The position numbers and the translations under genes are program-made. DNA of 64,000 bases from Parasediminibacterium sp051861445. Lineage in GTDB: Bacteria > Bacteroidota > Bacteroidia > Chitinophagales > Chitinophagaceae. The notes beneath the pieces are model-generated. The model searched no databases, had not been told where the DNA came from, and was given only the letters and a program-made list of their open reading frames with translations. The first letter of the stretch is position 1; the number at the start of each line of letters is the position of its first letter. The stretch lies in the NCBI GenBank assembly GCA_051861445.1, contig JBHYCS010000015.1, positions 1 to 64,000 of the forward strand. The letters are read 5' to 3'. Below are positions 8,954 to 18,775 of the stretch, piece after piece.

Positions 8954-9567
8954 ATATTTACACCAAATTTTGTATTGTCTTCTGCTAGAAAACGTTTGTT
9001 TTTAAAGTCGTAATCCCATTCACATCCATAATCTTTATTGCTATACAAAACGCCAATTCTACCGTTTATTTCAATTGCTTTTAAGTAATCATGTATTAAA
9101 TCGTCGCCCCAACCATTTAATTCAAAAGCAGTATTGGGTGGCCCTTTTTCAAACTTAAAAAACGAAGTATAAATAGGATGTTTATTGCTGATTTTTTGGA
9201 GAGTATTTTTTCCAAACAAAACAATCATTTGTTGTTCAAAAGATTTGGCAAATAAGCCATCAATATCGTGGTTGCAATCGTCTACAAATACAAAACCTCC
9301 ATTTAAAACATACTGTTTAAAATTATCGGCTTCGGCTTTTGTAAACTGCACCAATTTGTGGCCACTTAAATAACAAAATGGGTATTGAAAAATATCTTTA
9401 TTACTTAGTGCAATTACTTTTTCGTTTAGCTGAATTGGAATTGTTGTGTATTCGATTAATGAATTTAAAATATTAGCAGGCATTCGTTGATCGGTATCCC
9501 AATCTCCAGATTGATATTGTAAACGAACAAATGTAAATGCACTACGATTCATTAATTTTTTAAACAT
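8929..9567 (-). CDS. DUF4159 domain protein
   Basis: This 212-residue protein matches DUF4159: AFTFVRLQYQSGDWDTDQRMPANILNSL at the start, a class-I glutamine-amidotransferase-like core (KQYVLNGGFVFVDDCNHDIDG), and GWGDDLIHDYL towards the end. The family is found beside MoxR, DUF58 and BatA genes. Here it is divergent from that operon, sharing a 132-bp gap, which supports a link with the neighbouring envelope or stress module. No signal peptide is evident; in related clusters the domain can be exported. The ATG at 9567 is used, and a second Met five codons later (MNRSAFTF) could equally be the start. The biochemical activity is unknown. Confidence 0.85.
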   Translation of the reverse strand: MFKKLMNRSAFTFVRLQYQSGDWDTDQRMPANILNSLIEYTTIPIQLNEKVIALSNKDIFQYPFCYLSGHKLVQFTKAEADNFKQYVLNGGFVFVDDCNHDIDGLFAKSFEQQMIVLFGKNTLQKISNKHPIYTSFFKFEKGPPNTAFELNGWGDDLIHDYLKAIEINGRIGVLYSNKDYGCEWDYDFKNKRFLAEDNTKFGVNIVVYAMNS

Positions 9568-9699
9568 TTATGGCATAATATTAATCCATACTTATCAATT
9601 TTCCTTACCGAATATGGATTTTATAACAAGTTGTAGTGGTTTATCATTAATTTCCTGCAACTAAACTAATAAAAAGCATCTTCAATCACATTTAATTAT

Positions 9700-10704
9700 A
9701 TGAGTTTACAGCAGCAATCTATCGAAATCAATGCCTTATTACAAAAATTACCTTTATTAAAAAAAGAAATTCAAAAAATAATTGTAGGACAAGATGATGT
9801 GTTGGAAGAAATGATGATTGCTATGTTAGCAGGCGGTCACTGCTTGCTAGAAGGTGTGCCAGGATTGGCAAAAACATTGATGGTAAGAACGTTGTCTCAA
9901 GCAATGGATTTACGATTTAAACGCATACAATTTACCCCAGATTTAATGCCAACTGATATTGTTGGTACTGAAATATTAGAGGAAGATCATGTAACAGGAA
10001 AACGTTTTTTTAAATTTAATAAAGGACCTTTATTTGCCAATATTGTTTTGGCAGATGAAATAAACAGAACACCACCAAAAACACAATCTGCATTATTAGA
10101 AGCGATGCAAGAATTTGAAATAACCTATGCTGGTGAAACATATCCTTTAGATAAGCCTTTTTTTATTTTAGCTACGCAAAATCCCATTGAACAGTCAGGA
10201 ACATATCCTTTACCAGAAGCTCAGCTGGATCGTTTTTTATTGTATATTAAAATTGGCTATCCTTCTGCCACTGAAGAAGAAGCTATTTTATCTCAAACAA
10301 CTAACAATAAAAAAACAACAATCAATGCTATTATATCTGCAACAGAAATTCAGCAGCTGCAAAACCTTGTTCGTGATGTTACCATTGCTGATGAATGGAT
10401 ATCGTTTGTTGCTGAACTAATAAGAGCAACTAGACCAGATTCTACAACCAGTAATTTTGTAAAAGAATGGGTAAGTTGGGGTGCTGGACCAAGAGCTGGA
10501 CAAGCATTGATTTTAACAGCAAAAGCTAGGGCATTATTTAAAGGAAGATATGCTGTAACAAAAGAAGACATTTTTACTATGGCACTGCCTGTGTTAAGAC
10601 ATCGATTATTAATGAATTTTAAAGCAGAAGCTGAAAAAATTACTGCTGATACTGTAACTCGTAACCTTCTAAAAGAGCTGGAACAAAAACAACAGAAAGC
10701 ATAA
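9700..10704 (+). CDS. MoxR-family AAA+ ATPase
   Basis: This 334-residue cytoplasmic AAA+ chaperone-like ATPase has Walker A GVPGLAKT (52-59), Walker B LADE (D119/E120), and a sensor-1 Asn in ATQNPIEQSGTYPLPEAQLDRF. MoxR proteins act with von Willebrand A-type partners to mature or regulate other proteins. It is the first gene of a five-gene co-directional run. The next gene, a DUF58 protein with a MIDAS-like motif, starts 5 nt after its stop and is the expected partner. Confidence 0.95.
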   Translation: MSLQQQSIEINALLQKLPLLKKEIQKIIVGQDDVLEEMMIAMLAGGHCLLEGVPGLAKTLMVRTLSQAMDLRFKRIQFTPDLMPTDIVGTEILEEDHVTGKRFFKFNKGPLFANIVLADEINRTPPKTQSALLEAMQEFEITYAGETYPLDKPFFILATQNPIEQSGTYPLPEAQLDRFLLYIKIGYPSATEEEAILSQTTNNKKTTINAIISATEIQQLQNLVRDVTIADEWISFVAELIRATRPDSTTSNFVKEWVSWGAGPRAGQALILTAKARALFKGRYAVTKEDIFTMALPVLRHRLLMNFKAEAEKITADTVTRNLLKELEQKQQKA

Positions 10705-10709
10705 ATTTT

Positions 10710-11594
10710 ATGAGCGCCTTATTAGACCCCAAAACAATTATTGCGATTAAAAATTTACAGTTGGCTGCAAAGACAACCGTAGATAGTTTTATGATGGGTA
10801 TTAATAAAAGCAATGTAAAAGGACAAGGCTTAGAGTTTAGTCAATATAGAATTTACGAACCAGGTGACGATTTGCGTTGGCTCGATTGGAAAATGTTTGC
10901 TAGAAGCGATCGATATTATATCAGAGAATCAGAGGTTGATACAAGTGTTTATGTACGCTTTGTAATAGATGCTAGCAACTCTATGAAGCATGAGGACAAT
11001 GGTTTTACAAAAATCGAATATGCTAAGTATGTTGCTGCTACATTGGGTTATTTAGCTTTTATGCAAGGAGATGCTGTAGGTGTTTATGTGTGTACAGAAA
11101 ACAATGTAAGTATGTTGCCAGCAAAAAAAGATAGCCAACATCAAAAACGTTTCTATCATCAACTATCTTCTATTGAAGTAAATGGAAGCTTTAAAGAAAA
11201 TATATCATTTAAACAATTGGTGAATAGTAGCAAGCAAAAAGAACTTACCATTTTTATCTCAGATATGTATCAATACCAAGGCGAAATTTCTGATGTGTTA
11301 CATACATTGAAGGCTTATAAAAATGAATTGATTGTTTTGCATTTAATTGGAGAAAATGAAAGAACAATGAATTATGCAGGATACGATTTTGTAGAAGATT
11401 TGGAAACAGGCGAAAAGCTAAATATTGGTAATCAAAAAACTGAGGAGTATGCAGAAAGATTTCAATCTTTTTTGAATGATGTAAAGCAGCAGATATTGAA
11501 CCAACAAATTGCTTATTGTGTAATGAATATGCAACAAACTATAGAGCAGTCAATTGCTTTATTTTTAAAAACAAGAAACAAAATAATCCGTTAA
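10710..11594 (+). CDS. DUF58 protein with MIDAS-like vWA motif
   Basis: This 294-residue protein has the DUF58 signature YRIYEPGDDLRWLDWKMFAR around residues 46-65 and a von Willebrand A-like segment with DASNS (D87, S89, S91), a DxSxS metal-ion-dependent adhesion site. No membrane segment is visible. The family nearly always pairs with MoxR ATPases, and here it is 5 nt behind one. It probably recruits or senses the target of the ATPase. The next gene starts 3 nt after its stop. Confidence 0.93.
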   Translation: MSALLDPKTIIAIKNLQLAAKTTVDSFMMGINKSNVKGQGLEFSQYRIYEPGDDLRWLDWKMFARSDRYYIRESEVDTSVYVRFVIDASNSMKHEDNGFTKIEYAKYVAATLGYLAFMQGDAVGVYVCTENNVSMLPAKKDSQHQKRFYHQLSSIEVNGSFKENISFKQLVNSSKQKELTIFISDMYQYQGEISDVLHTLKAYKNELIVLHLIGENERTMNYAGYDFVEDLETGEKLNIGNQKTEEYAERFQSFLNDVKQQILNQQIAYCVMNMQQTIEQSIALFLKTRNKIIR

Positions 11595-11597
11595 GTT

Positions 11598-13052
11598 TTG
11601 CTACAGTTTTTACAACCACAATGGCTATGGGCATCTATTGGAATGGTAGTTCCAATAGCCATTCATTTGTGGAATAATAAAAATGGAAAAGTTGTAAAAA
11701 TTGGTTCTGTTGCTTTTATTCAGCAAACAGCTATTCGAAAAAAATATAGTTATAAAATTACAGAGTGGTTGCTACTATTAATCAGATGCTTGCTTATAAT
11801 AGCCTTAACTTTCTGGTTAGCCAAACCAAATTGGCAAAGTAAAGAATCCATAAACACTACAAAAAAGTGGATTCTAATTAGTTCAACTAATGCTAGTAAA
11901 ATATATCTACAATTTCAATCTACTATTGATTCTTTGCTTAAAGAACAATATGAATTACGATTATTTGAACCCAATTTTACAGCTGTAAGTAAAAACAATT
12001 TATCACAACAAAATATTGACACATTACCTGCTGTTTCTTATTGGTATACTTTAAGTTTACTACAGCAACAGCAAACTGGTTTTAAGCAGGTATGTATTTT
12101 TACAGAGGGTAAATTACAACATTTTACAGGCGAAAAGCCCAATATTCAATCCAATATTAAATGGTATATTTATAAGGATACGTCTATTAAAAAGCAAACC
12201 TATATTCAATCTGCATACTTAAACGATAAGGATAGTATTGTATTGCAAATTGCTGAAACAAATAGTCATGTAACGAACTATCGTTATAAAAATGTAGCAA
12301 ACAAAAGTGATTTTTATAATCAATACCTAGTTAATGCACAGCAGTTTACAATTACAGATACAACAAGTGGTGGCAAAGTGTTGATAGATACTGCTATTGC
12401 AAACATTGGTATTTATGCCGATGAATGGCTGACCGACTACATGTACGTAGAAGCAGCAATTGCAGCTATTAAAAGGGTTACAGGAAAAAGAATACGCATC
12501 ATCAACTTATTTAAAAGCAAAGAGCAGAATGTGCAGTTTCAAACAGTTTTTTGGTTAAGTAAACGAAGTTTGCCAAAAACTATACAAGCTAAAACCATTG
12601 TTGAGTATAGTATTGGAGAAAGTAGAGATACAGGTATTTGGCTGCCTACATTACATACAACAGTTTATCAATTACTGTCTTTTAGTAAACAAGCATCTAT
12701 ACCTCTCATTCAGAATTTTTTAAGTGTTTCAAACGTTATACCCAATCATTATTTTTTGCATACACGTTTACATCCACATTACTCAAACTTAGTTTGGGAG
12801 AATCAATTTCCAAGTTGGTTAATGCAGTTTCTTAGTGAACGAATAATTTTTCAAAATGCAATTCATGCCAATAATCTCACTCAAATTTCTTACGCCGAAA
12901 TTTTACCAAATCAAGTTGTGAAGAATAAGAATGTAAGCGATATTATAACAGTCAAATACAATCTAGAATCTTTTGTTTGGATAATTATTTTCTTGCTGTT
13001 TTTTGTTGAAAGATGGTATAGTCATCAACCACTAAAAAAGCGTATGCAATGA
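11598..13052 (+). CDS. BatA-domain membrane protein (TTG start)
   Basis: This 484-residue protein has the N-terminal BatA transmembrane module of TIGR02226: two hydrophobic helices at about 8-25 and 56-76 around the HLWNNKNGKVVKIGSVAFIQ motif. A long periplasmic part follows, with a last helix near the C-terminus (SFVWIIIFLLFFVERW). The start is TTG: the first internal ATG (MVVPIAIHLW) would cut into helix 1. Full vWA MIDAS residues are not seen in the middle, unlike canonical BatA, so it is a short-headed relative. It overlaps the next gene by 4 nt (ATGA), so translation is coupled. It is part of the MoxR operon. Confidence 0.85.
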   Translation: MLQFLQPQWLWASIGMVVPIAIHLWNNKNGKVVKIGSVAFIQQTAIRKKYSYKITEWLLLLIRCLLIIALTFWLAKPNWQSKESINTTKKWILISSTNASKIYLQFQSTIDSLLKEQYELRLFEPNFTAVSKNNLSQQNIDTLPAVSYWYTLSLLQQQQTGFKQVCIFTEGKLQHFTGEKPNIQSNIKWYIYKDTSIKKQTYIQSAYLNDKDSIVLQIAETNSHVTNYRYKNVANKSDFYNQYLVNAQQFTITDTTSGGKVLIDTAIANIGIYADEWLTDYMYVEAAIAAIKRVTGKRIRIINLFKSKEQNVQFQTVFWLSKRSLPKTIQAKTIVEYSIGESRDTGIWLPTLHTTVYQLLSFSKQASIPLIQNFLSVSNVIPNHYFLHTRLHPHYSNLVWENQFPSWLMQFLSERIIFQNAIHANNLTQISYAEILPNQVVKNKNVSDIITVKYNLESFVWIIIFLLFFVERWYSHQPLKKRMQ

Positions 13053-15175
13053 ATAAATTAAGGCAATATCAAAATATACAGCAAGTGCAATATCACTGGC
13101 AGTTTCAACAGAAATTGTTTGGTGTAATGGTCTCGTTCTGTGTTGGCTTAGTTGTATTTATGTTATTTGCTTTTTTGTTACAAATTGGGTTTGGTGTTAG
13201 CACTGTTTTCGGGGTAATTACTGCAGTTGTTATTTATTACTTTTCTAGTAAAAAAATAGTTGAGCATGAGTTTGTAATCAAACATTTAAATGCTCATTAC
13301 AATGAATTAGAAAGTAGTAGCAAGCTTTTGTATAAACACAATGAATCTTTATCTGTTTTAGAGCAATTGCAACAAAGTAAAATAGAACAAGTATTTTCTA
13401 CATTGCAAATTCAATCACCATTCTATAAAAAACTTCAATTGAGTTTTATTTCTGCAGCCATTATAATTGCACTATTAGCTGTAGTTGTTTTTTGTCCCTT
13501 TAATATCTCAAGTAAAAAGATTATAGTTACTTCAGATGCTCAATTGGTAAAGCCTTTGCCAACCATTATTCAGTTAATAAATATTACACTTCAGCCACCA
13601 TCGTACTTGAATAAAAAAGTTACTACACAAGAAAATGGTGCTATTAAAGCCAATGCACAAACACTTGCTATTTGGAATATTGAAACCAATAAGTCTGTCT
13701 CTAATGTCTCTATTGTATTTAACGATTCTGTAGAGATTAAAATGCAATCTGTAGATACAGAAAAACGATTATGGAAATTTTCTAAATTGCTTGTCACGTC
13801 AGGATTTTATCAAATAAAAGTTGATCGTAACATTACTGATATGTATCAAATTGAGGTATTGCAAGATGCTCCACCAAGTATACGAGTAGTGGCACCAACT
13901 GCACATTTAACTATTGATTATGGGCAGCCAACAAGTTTTCAATTAGCGGCAATATTAAACGATGATAATGGTATACAACAGGCAATAATTGCAGCAACCA
14001 TTGCAAGCGGTAAAGGTGAAAGTGTACAGTTTAAAGAGCAAACGATTCCCTTAAATATTTCTTTTCAAAGCAAAGAAAAAAGTTATCAAATACAACAACA
14101 TATATCACTACAGTCATTCAATATGCAGCCAAGTGATGAACTGTATTTTTATATTGTAGCAACCGATACTTATGGGCAACAAACCAAATCAGATGTATAT
14201 ATAGTAGAACTTGCAGATACAGCTGCTTTAATGCAATTTGATGCAACCATTAATAATATAGATTTTAAACCAGAGTTTTTTAGAAGTGAGCGTCAAATTA
14301 TTATAGATGCAGAACAATTGCTAAGAGAAAAAGATACTATTTCTATTCAACAATTTAACGAAAGAAGTACCGATTTAGGTTTAGATCAAAAGTTGCTACG
14401 ATTAAGATATGGTAAATTTTTAGGTGAAGAAGATGAAGAAAATATTGGTGTTGAAGAGCCTGAGTCTCTCGATGCCATGGAGTTTGGAGATCCTGCACAT
14501 ATGTTAGAAGCTTTTGGTCACCATCATGATAGGGCAGAAGACGCCACTTTTTTAGATATTGACACCAAACAACGTCTAAAAGCTGTACTCAATGAAATGT
14601 GGAAAGCTGAATTACAACTTCGTTCATTTAAACCCAAAGAGGCACTTCCTTTTGCCTATAAAGCGTTGCGTTTGTTGAAAGATTTGCAGCAAAAATCAAG
14701 AGCTTTTGTAGCAAAAACAGCATTTAAAACCACACCATTAAAACCAGAAAAAAGGTTAACAGCAGATTTATCGAGTATTAATACTATTTCATTACAACAA
14801 AATACGATTGCAACAACTTCATCAATATCGAATGATGTTGTTGCAACTTTACAAATGTTGAGTGATTGTCAAGATAAAAAAGAAATTACAACACCGTATT
14901 ACATTAGTTTTTCTAAAACAATTCTTTTGCTAAATGCCAAAGCAGTTGAGCAGCCAACAGCATTTATTCCAGCATTAAAAATTGCCAAAAAAATACAACA
15001 ACAAATTATTCAACAACAGCAATCGTCTATTTTACCGAACGAAATATCGTATTTACAAAAAGTACTTCATCAACTATTGCAATCGCCTTTAGTTGTTCCA
15101 CAAAAAACTAAAAAAGCAGTAAGTAATACTTTGTCAGATCAATATTTTTTTCAGCTACAAAAAAGTAAACTGTAA
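13049..15175 (+). CDS. DUF4175-like membrane protein of the MoxR operon
   Basis: This 708-residue protein has two membrane segments at about residues 24-46 and 48-67 and a third near 131-150, then a long extracytoplasmic part with Ig-like stretches (LQPPSYLNKKVTTQENG) and an acidic linker rich in Glu and Asp. The layout matches the DUF4175/DUF4381-type proteins encoded behind BatA-like genes in Bacteroidota. Start and stop are tightly packed: a 4-nt overlap upstream and 2 nt to the next ATG. No catalytic motif is seen. Inferred role: structural partner in the envelope complex served by the MoxR ATPase. Confidence 0.75.
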   Translation: MNKLRQYQNIQQVQYHWQFQQKLFGVMVSFCVGLVVFMLFAFLLQIGFGVSTVFGVITAVVIYYFSSKKIVEHEFVIKHLNAHYNELESSSKLLYKHNESLSVLEQLQQSKIEQVFSTLQIQSPFYKKLQLSFISAAIIIALLAVVVFCPFNISSKKIIVTSDAQLVKPLPTIIQLINITLQPPSYLNKKVTTQENGAIKANAQTLAIWNIETNKSVSNVSIVFNDSVEIKMQSVDTEKRLWKFSKLLVTSGFYQIKVDRNITDMYQIEVLQDAPPSIRVVAPTAHLTIDYGQPTSFQLAAILNDDNGIQQAIIAATIASGKGESVQFKEQTIPLNISFQSKEKSYQIQQHISLQSFNMQPSDELYFYIVATDTYGQQTKSDVYIVELADTAALMQFDATINNIDFKPEFFRSERQIIIDAEQLLREKDTISIQQFNERSTDLGLDQKLLRLRYGKFLGEEDEENIGVEEPESLDAMEFGDPAHMLEAFGHHHDRAEDATFLDIDTKQRLKAVLNEMWKAELQLRSFKPKEALPFAYKALRLLKDLQQKSRAFVAKTAFKTTPLKPEKRLTADLSSINTISLQQNTIATTSSISNDVVATLQMLSDCQDKKEITTPYYISFSKTILLLNAKAVEQPTAFIPALKIAKKIQQQIIQQQQSSILPNEISYLQKVLHQLLQSPLVVPQKTKKAVSNTLSDQYFFQLQKSKL

Positions 15176-15177
15176 GC

Positions 15178-16926
15178 ATGAATAGTTATAAGCTCATCTT
15201 TATTTTTTGCAGTTTGCTGTTGTTATTTTTTTCTATTTGGAAAGAACTGAAAAGGCCTAATCGTAAAAGGTTGTTGTTACGTTTAATAGCCACGTTAATA
15301 GCGGTTTGTAGTGTAACAGCATTATGTTTTACGTTCACTTACAATAGCGTTATAAATCATTTGTCAGCATCACAAAAATGGATTTTTTTAACTGAAGGAT
15401 ATAATAAAGATAGTGTTCGGCTGTTCATGAAAAAAGAGAGAATAACAGATACTTGCTCTGGTAATTTTTTACATCAATTGCAATTACATTCATATAAGCA
15501 AGCAGTTGTGTTTGGATACGGTTTTGTAGAAAACGAACTGCAACAATTACAACCATACACTTTCGATTTTAAACCATCAATTCCTACAAAAGGAATCACA
15601 GCTGTACAATGGAAAGAAGTATTGAATAAAGGTGAGTTACTTTCTATTCAAGGTATGGTAAGCAATAACGCAAAAAGTAAGATGCGTTTATATTTGCAAG
15701 CATTTGGTAATAATGTTGATAGTGCTACAATACAAGCATTCAGTAATCAGTCTTTTGGTTTAAGTACTTTGCCTAAACAAACAGGACGAATTGTTTACAG
15801 TTTATTATTGATGCACAATCAAGATACAATTGAATACAATCCTGTTCCATTTCAAGTTATAGCTCCACAAGCTTTGCAAATACTCATGTTGGCATCTGCA
15901 CCTAATTTTGAACAGAAGTTTTTAAAAAATTGGTGTATTCAACAACAATATACTGTAACTACTCAAACATTGATAAGTAAGAATAAATATGTAAATACCT
16001 TTTCCAATACATCCAACAAATCGATGAATAACATCAATGGAAATTTGTTAAATAATATTGATGTACTACTTCTAGATGCTAGTATTTACAATAGTTTAAG
16101 CAAATCTGAACAACAAATCATATATAAATACATCGTTGAAAAAGAGATGGGTTGCATTCTATTGTCTGATACAACTATCAATTCAAATACAGCGTTGAGT
16201 GGTTACTTTTCAATCCAGAATAACAATACCATTCCAAAACCAATTCATCTGCTTTTTGCTCAAAAAAAAGCATTAGTAACACCTAGTTATTCATTATATA
16301 CTTTAAAAGAAAACGAAACACAAGTTAGTTTAGTAAAAGACAGTATTCAAGAAGTTTATGCTGCTGTTCAACTTGTAGGAAAAGGTAAATTCATCAACAC
16401 CACTATCAGTGAAACATATCCATGGATGTTGCAAGGCAATAACGAAATCTATCATCAATATTGGTCACATTTATTCAATGCTGTGTTGCCAAGTCAAGTA
16501 AGCCAGCAATTTCATATTCTTCCATTTATTCATGTGCAACAACAGCCTGTTAATTTTCAAATCAATACTGCAAACGAAAATCCAATCATCACCATCAATA
16601 ACAGTCAAGTTGCTGCTCTTCAAATTCCATATCAGCAAAATAGTTATCAAGCAATCTATTGGCCAAACAAAGTAGGATGGCAAACACTTCGAATAAACAA
16701 TGATTCTACATTGTATTGGTATGCTTATTCTAAAAATGCTTTTAAACAAGTGCAAGCAACTCAAAAAATACAGGTAACAAAAGCATTTTGTAATGATACT
16801 CAACTGCAGCAAACTTCTTCAAGCACAAAGTCAGTAACTGTTCAAAAAATAATCTCTCCATATTTTTTTGCAATATTATTTTTTCTAACAGCAACGTTTT
16901 TATGGTGGGAACGAAAATGGGAATAA
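15178..16926 (+). CDS. Membrane protein of the MoxR operon, unrecognised family
   Basis: This 582-residue protein has two N-terminal membrane helices (about 5-20 and 33-55) and one at the C-terminus (SPYFFAILFFLTATFLWWER). The middle (about 230-340) has a pattern like the glutamine-amidotransferase-fold domains of BatA-type proteins (QILMLASAPNFEQKF, DVLLLDASIYN), but no catalytic Cys-His pair is evident. I do not recognise a named family. It is the last gene of the operon, 2 nt after the DUF4175-like gene. A 171-bp gap with no clear terminator follows. Confidence 0.8.
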   Translation: MNSYKLIFIFCSLLLLFFSIWKELKRPNRKRLLLRLIATLIAVCSVTALCFTFTYNSVINHLSASQKWIFLTEGYNKDSVRLFMKKERITDTCSGNFLHQLQLHSYKQAVVFGYGFVENELQQLQPYTFDFKPSIPTKGITAVQWKEVLNKGELLSIQGMVSNNAKSKMRLYLQAFGNNVDSATIQAFSNQSFGLSTLPKQTGRIVYSLLLMHNQDTIEYNPVPFQVIAPQALQILMLASAPNFEQKFLKNWCIQQQYTVTTQTLISKNKYVNTFSNTSNKSMNNINGNLLNNIDVLLLDASIYNSLSKSEQQIIYKYIVEKEMGCILLSDTTINSNTALSGYFSIQNNNTIPKPIHLLFAQKKALVTPSYSLYTLKENETQVSLVKDSIQEVYAAVQLVGKGKFINTTISETYPWMLQGNNEIYHQYWSHLFNAVLPSQVSQQFHILPFIHVQQQPVNFQINTANENPIITINNSQVAALQIPYQQNSYQAIYWPNKVGWQTLRINNDSTLYWYAYSKNAFKQVQATQKIQVTKAFCNDTQLQQTSSSTKSVTVQKIISPYFFAILFFLTATFLWWERKWE

Positions 16927-17097
16927 TGTTTTATGATACCAGCATTTGTGCTACTATCAACGCCTGTTGTGTCACTCACTTGTACGGTTATTTCACTATT
17001 CAGCTTCGTTCCAATTGTAAATAACCATATTTAATTTGTGAATTAAAACGCAGTTAATTCTTGCTTTACTTAACTTACACAACTAATTACAAAAGCT

Positions 17098-18732
17098 ATG
17101 AAACGTAAACAATTTCTTCAATTATCTGCTTTAGGAATGGGTGGTTTAATTTTACCATCGTCTATGTTAAAAGGTAATTCAATTTTGCCAGAGCAATTGT
17201 TAGAAAAGCCATTAACAGATTTACAAAAAAGACAATTAGCAGATGTTGCTTTAAATGCAGCTACCAAAAAAGGGGCTTCTTATGCCGATGTAAGAATAAA
17301 CCGTTATCTCAACCAAATTGTAGCAACAAGAGATAAACGTGTAGAAAATGTAGCCAATACAGAATCATTTGGTGTTGGTGTTCGTGTAATTGCTAATGGT
17401 TGTTGGGGTTTTGCTGCCACAAACGATGTAACTACTGAAGGTGTTGCCAAAACTGCCGAACGTGCAGTTGCTGTTGCTAAAGCCAATGCAAAATTAATTT
17501 CAGAACCTGTACAGCTAGCTCCACAAAAAGGTTATGGAACTGTTGAATGGAAAACCCCCATTGAAAAAAATGGATTCGAAGTGCCTATTAAAGAGAAGAT
17601 AGATTTATTGTTACAAGTAAATAATGAAGGATTAGCTAACGGTGGAAATTTTATGAGTTCATCTATTTTTCTAGTAAATGAACAAAAATATTTTGCTTCT
17701 ACAGATGGCTCTTATATCGATCAAGATGTTCATCGTATTTGGCCCACATTTACCATTACCAAAATTGATAAAGCTACAGGTAAGTTCGAAAGTAGAAATG
17801 CATTAAGCTCACCAATGGGTATGGGTTACGAATATTTAATTCCACAAGAAACAGAAAAAATAAAACGTGTTTTAACCCTGTATAAAAACCGCTACGATAT
17901 GTTAGAAGATGCAAGAGAATCAGCTCTGCATGTAGCACAAAAGTTGAAAGCAAAATCGGTAGAACCTGGCAAATACGATTTAATTTTAGACCCAACACAT
18001 TTGTTCTTAACCATTCATGAATCAGTAGGTCATCCAACAGAATTAGATAGAGTTTTAGGATATGAAGCCAATTATGCAGGAACAAGTTTTTTAACATTGG
18101 ATAAATGGCGTTCAAAGAAATTCAATTTTGGAAGTAAAATGGTTAATTTTTTTGCCGATAAGTTGCAGCCAAATGGACTAGCTACTATTGGCTATGATGA
18201 TGATGGAGTTGCTTGTGGAAAATGGGATATTATTAAAGATGGCATTCTAGTAAATTATCAAACCATTAGAGATCAAGCTCATATTTTGGGTTTAAAAGCT
18301 TCACAAGGTTGTTGCTATGCACAAAGTTGGGCAGATATTCCTTTTCAAAGAATGCCCAATGTATCATTGCAGCCAGGTAATAATCAAGTAGCTGATATGA
18401 TTAAAAATACCGAAATAGGAATTTATATGTTGGGCAGAAACTCATATTCTATCGATCAACAACGATATAATTTTCAGTTCAGCAGCCAACTTGCTTACGA
18501 AATAAAAAATGGAGAAATTGTAGGAATGCTTAAAGATGCTTCTTATCAAGCCAATACACAAGAATTTTGGAATGCTTGTTCAGGTATTGCAGATGCAAGC
18601 GATTATAGATTAGGCGGTTCTTTTAATGATGGTAAAGGGCAGCCTTCTCAAAGTAATGCAGTTTCTCATGGTTGTTCAACTGCTAAGTTTAATGGCATAA
18701 GTGTTATTAATACAGGTAGAAATATTGGATAA
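17098..18732 (+). CDS. TldD/PmbA-type metallopeptidase with N-terminal signal
   Basis: This 544-residue U62-family peptidase starts with a KRK-hydrophobic signal (MKRKQFLQLSALGMGGLILP) that resembles a Tat-type leader but lacks the RR pair; export is therefore probable but not certain. The zinc-binding motif HESVGH (H307, H312) is intact. The later GKGQPSQ region has Asp where cytoplasmic TldD proteins have the Cys before GK. A Cys two turns later (SHGCSTAKF) may replace it. The usual partner TldE/PmbA is not in the window. Its substrate is unknown; family members cleave unfolded peptides and modified peptide precursors. Confidence 0.88.
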   Translation: MKRKQFLQLSALGMGGLILPSSMLKGNSILPEQLLEKPLTDLQKRQLADVALNAATKKGASYADVRINRYLNQIVATRDKRVENVANTESFGVGVRVIANGCWGFAATNDVTTEGVAKTAERAVAVAKANAKLISEPVQLAPQKGYGTVEWKTPIEKNGFEVPIKEKIDLLLQVNNEGLANGGNFMSSSIFLVNEQKYFASTDGSYIDQDVHRIWPTFTITKIDKATGKFESRNALSSPMGMGYEYLIPQETEKIKRVLTLYKNRYDMLEDARESALHVAQKLKAKSVEPGKYDLILDPTHLFLTIHESVGHPTELDRVLGYEANYAGTSFLTLDKWRSKKFNFGSKMVNFFADKLQPNGLATIGYDDDGVACGKWDIIKDGILVNYQTIRDQAHILGLKASQGCCYAQSWADIPFQRMPNVSLQPGNNQVADMIKNTEIGIYMLGRNSYSIDQQRYNFQFSSQLAYEIKNGEIVGMLKDASYQANTQEFWNACSGIADASDYRLGGSFNDGKGQPSQSNAVSHGCSTAKFNGISVINTGRNIG

Positions 18733-18775
18733 TATTGATGTTTAGTGTTTCTATAATTCTAGCTATTCTTGTACA

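Noticed and set aside
16471..16812. 113-codon minus-strand frame inside the last MoxR-operon gene
   Set aside because: A shadow frame with no family features; the plus-strand gene continues through it.
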